DNA from: Arthrobacter sp. Soil764
Lineage (GTDB): Bacteria; Actinomycetota; Actinomycetes; Actinomycetales; Micrococcaceae
Reading direction: 5' to 3'
Length of the DNA stretch: 64,000 nucleotides
NCBI RefSeq assembly: GCF_001428075.1
Contig: NZ_LMSI01000001.1
Location: forward strand, 287,512-351,511
Shown here in pieces: positions 60,677 to 64,000 of the stretch (position 1 is its first letter; the number at the start of each line of letters is the position of its first letter). Position numbers and translations under genes: made by a program. The notes below the pieces were generated by a model. That model was not told the origin of the DNA. It did not search any database and was given only the letters and a program-made list of their open reading frames with translations.

Positions 60677-61780
60677 TCAGCGAATCCGGTAGGGCTCTGC
60701 GTCGGCGGCGCGGAAGGCCAGCCCGTTCCCGGGGGCATCCGATGGCCGGACGCACCCGCCGCCGGGGTCAAGGGTTCCGTCGAAGAACAGGTCCTCGATC
60801 CGGACGTGGTCATGGAACCATTCCAGGTGCCGGAAGTTGGGTGTTGCGGCGGCGACGGCGGCACTCAGGTGGGGTGCGCAGTGCCCGGAGACCTCCAGGC
60901 CGTGGGCGGCAGCGAGGGCGGCGATCCGCAGCCATTCGCTGATCCCGCCGCACCTGCTGACGTCCGCCTGCAGGCAGTCCACGGCGTCCGCGCTGCACAT
61001 GCGCTGGAAGTAGGGCAGTCCCGTGCCGTATTCCCCGGCTGCCACGTCGGCGTCGACGGCGGCACGCACCGCCCGCAGCCCGGCGAGGTCATCACTGGAG
61101 ACGGGTTCTTCGAACCAGGAGATGCGCTCTTCTGCTGCGTCCCGCATCACCCGGACCGCCTGCTTGGCGGTGTAGCCGCCGTTGGCGTCCACGAACAGTT
61201 CGGTACCGGGGCCGACGGCGGCACGCGCCTGGCGGATGCGCTCCAGGTCCCGCGGGACGTTGGTTCCGCCGTCCTGGCCGATCTTGATCTTCACACGGGG
61301 AATGCGCTGCTCCCGGGCCCAGCCCTGCAGCTGGTCCCGCAGCTGGTCCTCCGTATAGGTGGTGAAGCCGCCGCTGCCGTACACGGCCACGGTGTCCCGG
61401 ACAGCGCCGAGGAGTTTGTGCAGCGGCACCTCCAGCAGCCGCGCCTTCAGGTCCCAGAGGGCGCAGTCGACGGCGGACACCGCGTAGGAGCCCAGGCCCG
61501 TCCGGCCCGGGTTGCGCACCGCCCGGGCCATCGCCGCAGCCGCGGCCGGCACGTCCAGGACGTCAATGTCCCGGACGGCCGGAGCCAGCAGGCCTTCCAC
61601 CAGGGCCGCCGCTGCTGCCGGGGCGTACGTCCAGCCGAGGCCCGTCGTCCCGCCGCCGTCCGCTTCCACCAGGACCAGCGTGGTGGAGTCCCAGCTGTAG
61701 GTGCCGTCCGCTTCGGGCGCGTCGGTGGGAACCGTGTAGGCGCTGGCCCGGATTGCGGTGACGGGGGTGGCGGCGGACAT
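60677..61780 (-). CDS. Enolase-superfamily dehydratase (mandelate racemase/MLE type)
   Basis: 367 residues. Enolase-superfamily N-terminal cap and barrel: catalytic KxK in PRVKIKIGQD, metal ligands Asp in FVDANGGYTAKQA, Glu in WFEEPVSSDD and Glu in AAGEYG, and a catalytic His region in EVSGHCAPHLSAA. The pattern is that of the mandelate-racemase subgroup, mostly sugar-acid dehydratases. Three bases separate its start from the stop of the TPP-enzyme gene upstream, so they form an operon. The substrate is probably a sugar acid, but cannot be read from the sequence. Confidence 0.88.
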   Translation of the reverse strand: MSAATPVTAIRASAYTVPTDAPEADGTYSWDSTTLVLVEADGGGTTGLGWTYAPAAAAALVEGLLAPAVRDIDVLDVPAAAAAMARAVRNPGRTGLGSYAVSAVDCALWDLKARLLEVPLHKLLGAVRDTVAVYGSGGFTTYTEDQLRDQLQGWAREQRIPRVKIKIGQDGGTNVPRDLERIRQARAAVGPGTELFVDANGGYTAKQAVRVMRDAAEERISWFEEPVSSDDLAGLRAVRAAVDADVAAGEYGTGLPYFQRMCSADAVDCLQADVSRCGGISEWLRIAALAAAHGLEVSGHCAPHLSAAVAAATPNFRHLEWFHDHVRIEDLFFDGTLDPGGGCVRPSDAPGNGLAFRAADAEPYRIR

Positions 61781-61783
61781 GCC

Positions 61784-63574
61784 TCAACCCTCCTTGTGGG
61801 GCAGGAATTCCTGGATCTTGGTCTTGACCCCTTCCTTCACCACGCCCCAGGCGCTGTCATCGCCCTTGACCATGGCCTCCGCCGTCTTCCGCGCCTGCTC
61901 AAAGGTGGCGTGCGGCGGGATGGGCGGAATGTCGGGATCGGTGCGGACGTCCAGGACGGTGGGACGGTCCGCGGCGAGGGCCTTCTCCCAGGCCGGCCCC
62001 ACGTCGTCGGGATCCTCCACGTGGAGGCCCTGCAAACCAAGGCTCTCGGCGAAACCCGCGTAGTCGACGTCGGGCAGCACCTGGGATTCGCGGAAGGCCG
62101 GCACCCCGCCCATGGCCCGCATCTCCCACGTGACCTGGTTCAGGTCGTTGTTGTGCAGGACGGCCACCACCAGCCGGGGATCATCCCATTCCCGCCAGTA
62201 GTGCTTCACGGTGATGAGCTCCGCCAGCCCGTTCATCTGCATGGCGCCGTCACCGGCGAACGCGATGGCCGGCCGGCCCGGGAACGCGAACTTGGCGCCG
62301 ATGGCGTAGGGGACACCCGGACCCATGGTTGCCAGGTTGCCGGACAGCGAACCGCGGACCCCCTCCCGGAATTTCAGCTGCCGCGCGTACCAGTTCGCTG
62401 ACGAGCCGGAATCCGCGCTGAGCATTGCATCCGCCGGCAGCCGGGGGGAGAGCTCCGCGAACAGCCGCATGGGGTTGACCGGATTGGCATCGACCATGGC
62501 CTCGTCATGCATGGTCTCCCACCAGCGGCTGATGTTCGACTCCAGGTTTTCCCGCCAGGACCGGTCCTGCTTGCGTACCAGGTGCGGGATCAGGGCGCGC
62601 AGGGCAGTGGCGGCGTCGGCCACGATGTTGAATTCGTTGGTGTAGCGCAGGCCGATCATCTTCGGGTCCACGTCGATCTGCACGCCGCGGGCCTGCCCGG
62701 GTTCCGGCAGGAACTGGGTGTACGGGAAGCTGGAGCCCACCGTGAGCAGGGTGTCGCAGTCCCGCATCATTTCGTAGCTGGGCCGGGTGCCCAGCAGGCC
62801 GATGGAGCCGGTGACGTAGGGCAGGTCATCGGGCAGCGAGTCTTTGCCCAGCAGCGCCTTGGCCACCCCGGCCCCCAACAGTTCGGCCACTTCCCTGACT
62901 TCGGCGGCCGCGCCGCGGGCGCCCTGGCCGATCAGGATGGCCACCTTGGATCCCTCGTTCAGGAGCTGCGCGGCGCCGCGGATGGAGTCGCTGTCCGGCT
63001 GGAGGTCCGGCCAGCGCACGCCGACGCTGGAGGGCACCATCTTGAAATCGTGCGTGGGGGCGGCGTACTCCAGTTCCTGCACGTCCGCCGGGATGATCAC
63101 CGCGGTGGGCGCCTGTTGGGCCTCGGCGATCCGGATGGCCCTGTCGATGACGTTGGGCAGCTGCTGGGGAACGGTGACCATCTGGACGTAGTCCGAGGCG
63201 ACGTCCTTGAACAGGGTCAGCAGGTCAACCTCCTGCTGGTAGGACCCGCCCATGGCACTGCGTGCGGTCTGCCCCACGATGGCCACCACCGGAACGTGGT
63301 CCAGCTTGGCGTCATAGAGGCCGTTGAGCAGGTGGATGGCTCCGGGCCCGGAGGTGGCCATGCACACGGCAACCCGGCCGCCGTACTTGGCGTAGCCCAC
63401 GGCCTCGAACGCCGCCATCTCCTCGTGCCGGGCCTGGATGAATTTTGGCTGGTTGCCCGCCTTGCCAAAGGCGGCCAGGATGCCGTTGATGCCGTCTCCG
63501 GGGAAACCGAAGACCTTGTCCACGCCCCACTCACCCAGCCGGGAGAGCAGGTAGTCGGCCACTGTTGTTGCCAT
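61784..63574 (-). CDS. Thiamine-pyrophosphate-dependent enzyme (pyruvate oxidase/POX-like)
   Basis: 596 residues with the three domains of the acetolactate synthase/pyruvate oxidase family: N-terminal TPP-binding (FGFPGDGINGILAAFGKAGNQPKFIQARHEEMAAFEAVGYAK with the Glu that activates the cofactor), central FAD/nucleotide-like domain (VAILIGQGARGAAAEVREVAELLGAGVAKALLGKDSLPD), and C-terminal TPP domain (FAGDGAMQMNGLAELITVKHYWREWDDPRLVVAVLHNNDLNQV). PoxB-like pyruvate oxidation is the nearest reading. Two bases separate it from the GMC gene at its 5' side. Confidence 0.88.
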   Translation of the reverse strand: MATTVADYLLSRLGEWGVDKVFGFPGDGINGILAAFGKAGNQPKFIQARHEEMAAFEAVGYAKYGGRVAVCMATSGPGAIHLLNGLYDAKLDHVPVVAIVGQTARSAMGGSYQQEVDLLTLFKDVASDYVQMVTVPQQLPNVIDRAIRIAEAQQAPTAVIIPADVQELEYAAPTHDFKMVPSSVGVRWPDLQPDSDSIRGAAQLLNEGSKVAILIGQGARGAAAEVREVAELLGAGVAKALLGKDSLPDDLPYVTGSIGLLGTRPSYEMMRDCDTLLTVGSSFPYTQFLPEPGQARGVQIDVDPKMIGLRYTNEFNIVADAATALRALIPHLVRKQDRSWRENLESNISRWWETMHDEAMVDANPVNPMRLFAELSPRLPADAMLSADSGSSANWYARQLKFREGVRGSLSGNLATMGPGVPYAIGAKFAFPGRPAIAFAGDGAMQMNGLAELITVKHYWREWDDPRLVVAVLHNNDLNQVTWEMRAMGGVPAFRESQVLPDVDYAGFAESLGLQGLHVEDPDDVGPAWEKALAADRPTVLDVRTDPDIPPIPPHATFEQARKTAEAMVKGDDSAWGVVKEGVKTKIQEFLPHKEG

Positions 63575-63576
63575 GA

Positions 63577-64000
63577 TCAGTCTTCCTTTGCGCTCATCGG
63601 GGCGCCGCGGCGGGCGCCTTGGACCAGGACGCGGGCGGCCCGGGCCGCCAGCGCCATGATGGTCAGGGCAGGATTGGCGCTGCCCTGGGTGGGCAGCACG
63701 CTGCCGTCGGTGACCAGGAGGTTGGGGACCGCGAAACTGCGGCAGTTCCGGTCCACCACGCCGTCCTCCTGGGTGGCTGCCATCCGGGCCCCGCCCACCA
63801 GGTGGGCGTAGCGGTTGATGGTAATGACCTCCTCCGCCCCCGCCGCCGTGAGGATCTTTTCCATCACCTGCTGCGCGGCGGACATCAGCTGCCGGTCGTT
63901 GTCACACTGGCTGTAGCTGAAGCGGGCCACGGGGATCCCGTGCCGGTCCGTTTCGTCCGCCAGCGTTACCCGGTTCTCCTCCAGGGGGAGGAATTCGCAC
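63577..64000 (-). CDS. GMC oxidoreductase, C-terminal part (cut by the window edge)
   Basis: The visible 140 residues are the C-terminal part of a GMC flavoprotein: ARFSYSQCDNDRQLMSAAQQVMEKILTAAGAEEV, then INRYAHLVGGARMAA (active-site His region), FAVPNLLVTDGSVLPTQGSANPALTIMALAARAARVLVQG, with the conserved Asn-Pro of the substrate pocket and the FAD contact. The remaining N-terminus, including the GxGxxG FAD motif, lies beyond 64000. Bacterial members oxidise glucose, gluconate, choline or alcohols. It is the first visible gene of the operon that continues with the TPP enzyme and the enolase-type enzyme. Confidence 0.88.
   Translation of the reverse strand, partial: CEFLPLEENRVTLADETDRHGIPVARFSYSQCDNDRQLMSAAQQVMEKILTAAGAEEVITINRYAHLVGGARMAATQEDGVVDRNCRSFAVPNLLVTDGSVLPTQGSANPALTIMALAARAARVLVQGARRGAPMSAKED

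Noticed and set aside
60419..62401. 660-codon plus-strand frame over the enolase and TPP genes
   Set aside because: Antisense shadow; both minus-strand genes have full family motifs and operon spacing.

Overview
The window is a high-GC actinobacterial chromosome segment, most likely from Arthrobacter, Pseudarthrobacter or a close relative (Micrococcaceae). The basis is GC-rich coding with frequent GTG/TTG starts, an actinobacterial-type ISL3 transposase remnant, LAxTG (class E sortase type) anchoring motifs, an EspI-type MinD-like ATPase and the gene content overall. This is a judgement by family recognition; no database search was run. No rRNA, tRNA, CRISPR array or complete mobile element was seen.

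Layout. (1) 0.1-2.8 kb: two secreted proteins and a small two-gene unit of unknown function. (2) 3.2-8.2 kb: a phenylacetate operon, paaABCDE plus a PaaG-like crotonase, behind a readable promoter with a TetR-type operator candidate. (3) 8.3-19.6 kb: a carboxylate block. Malate synthase diverges from a lactate/glycolate permease, a GlcD-type oxidase and a GntR regulator; a second GntR regulator diverges from a second permease plus a large FAD/Fe-S D-lactate dehydrogenase. Glycolate-to-glyoxylate-to-malate and D-lactate-to-pyruvate are the natural readings. The block is bracketed by a 42-bp near-identical direct repeat made from the 3' end of the crotonase gene. (4) 19.7-42.4 kb: an envelope polysaccharide locus (galU, rmlA, VanZ-like protein, LAxTG-anchored protein, DUF4012 protein, polyprenyl glycosylphosphotransferase, Wzz/BY-kinase, three glycosyltransferases, flippase, nucleotide-sugar dehydrogenase, Wzy/ligase-like protein). 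It is interrupted by an ISL3 remnant, a metallo-beta-lactamase-fold gene, two microproteins, an EspI-like ATPase and a decayed acyltransferase. (5) 43.1-47.9 kb: an amino-acid-type ABC importer operon ending in an FMN alpha-hydroxy-acid dehydrogenase, with a divergent GntR regulator. (6) 48-57.4 kb: accessory genes, including a class II glutamine amidotransferase, a repeat-containing secreted protein, a LysM lipoprotein, a DMT transporter, an SRPBCC protein and a DUF2254 membrane protein. (7) 57.4-64 kb: a minus-strand cluster of GH15 glucoamylase/trehalase-like enzyme, ZIP transporter, an unknown membrane protein, enolase-superfamily enzyme, TPP enzyme and a GMC oxidoreductase cut by the window edge.

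The most unusual feature is structural. Three times, a partial copy of a gene lies on the far side of a block of other genes, in the same orientation as the intact gene: the crotonase tail (8.2 and 19.6 kb), an EamA/DMT transporter piece (52.9 and 42.9 kb) and an SRPBCC piece (54.0 and 55.2 kb). The first two blocks carry the glycolate/D-lactate genes and the hydroxy-acid dehydrogenase/ABC genes. This suggests these catabolic blocks were inserted, or can be lost, as units. No clearly new defence or secretion system was found; the best candidates for undescribed biology are those bracketed blocks, the ABC-hydroxyacid dehydrogenase operon, the EspI-like ATPase with its two microproteins, and a small domain shared by two genes 53 kb apart.
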